Shown here piece after piece: positions 22,234 through 22,315 of a stretch of DNA of 22,315 bases. The position numbers and the translations under genes were made by a program. The notes under the pieces were generated by a model, which ran no database searches, was not told where the DNA came from, and saw only the letters and a list, made by a program, of their open reading frames with translations. The stretch's first letter is position 1. The number at the start of each line of letters is the position of its first letter. This stretch comes from Bovifimicola sp050309585 (GTDB lineage: Bacteria > Bacillota > Clostridia > Lachnospirales > Lachnospiraceae): assembly GCA_050309585.1 (NCBI GenBank), contig JBNRML010000006.1, positions 1 to 22,315 of the forward strand, written 5' to 3'.

Positions 22234-22315
22234 GTATCGTAGTTTTTTAATCATAAGGTATTATTTATAGAGTAGCAGTCAACGGTTGATGTACGGAAAG
22301 GTGGATTATTATTAT
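22149..22315 (+). other. Right-end intergenic stretch with hairpin and possible next-gene leader
   Basis: No gene is visible. A hairpin is formed by TACCA (22196-22200) plus ACAGA (22205-22209) pairing with TCTGT (22218-22222) plus TGGTA (22223-22227), with a 4-A bulge. The last 25 bases include GGAAAGGTGG followed by ATT triplets, which looks like the ribosome binding site of a gene starting just beyond the window. Confidence 0.3.

Overview
The window looks like chromosomal DNA from a spore-forming Clostridia member, most likely Lachnospiraceae. The reasons are the AT-rich composition, GGAGG-type ribosome binding sites, an S-box (SAM-I) riboswitch ahead of metK, a CotS-family spore coat gene and a SipL-like SPOCS/LysM spore protein. 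The genus cannot be fixed from the sequence alone. All intact genes read on the + strand. The disrupted genes are at the two edges.

Layout. Positions 1-45 hold the first 15 codons of an IS630-type transposase on the minus strand, with its promoter. From 186 to 2618 come two small membrane proteins of unknown role and a CBS/DRTGG-containing manganese-dependent inorganic pyrophosphatase. From 2785 to 5745 come a flavin reductase-like protein, an OLD-family ATPase/TOPRIM protein with a four-cysteine insert, and an overlapping shikimate kinase-like P-loop protein. From 5822 to 8584 are murA and metK, with the SAM-I riboswitch, antiterminator and terminator between them. From 8712 to 13171 are a histidine kinase/response regulator pair, an AI-2E-family membrane protein and a CCA-adding enzyme. 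From 13357 to 20627 are a CotS-like protein without a recognisable catalytic Asp, a PEGA-domain membrane-anchored protein, a phosphohexomutase, a bacterial PH-domain protein, two small membrane-anchored proteins and the SipL-like protein. The right end (20710-22315) is a graveyard: a decayed Rpn-type nuclease tail and an IS66 transposase broken by two frameshifts and an internal deletion.

Most distinctive signal. Two unrelated genes, the flavin reductase (2785) and cotS (13357), are each preceded by a homologous element of about 140-145 bp made of four consecutive hairpins (2640-2784 and 13217-13356). The arms differ between copies but still pair. Each element sits between two copies of the ribosome-binding-site-plus-start-codon segment of its gene, and each opens with a mini-ORF having the same start of peptide. 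In the cotS copy the mini-ORF stays open for 47 codons and ends in an ATGA overlap with cotS. This looks like a dispersed, structured element that occupies translation-initiation sites. I know of no name for it.

How the genes fit together. Most of the region is housekeeping: phosphate and SAM metabolism, wall precursor synthesis and tRNA maturation. Sporulation genes are mixed in, and possible sigma-E-like promoters precede cotS and the SipL-like gene. Several start codons are placed downstream of the longest ORF because a strong Shine-Dalgarno sequence contains an in-frame ATG (AATGGAGG or AATGAGG) 12 nt before the real start.
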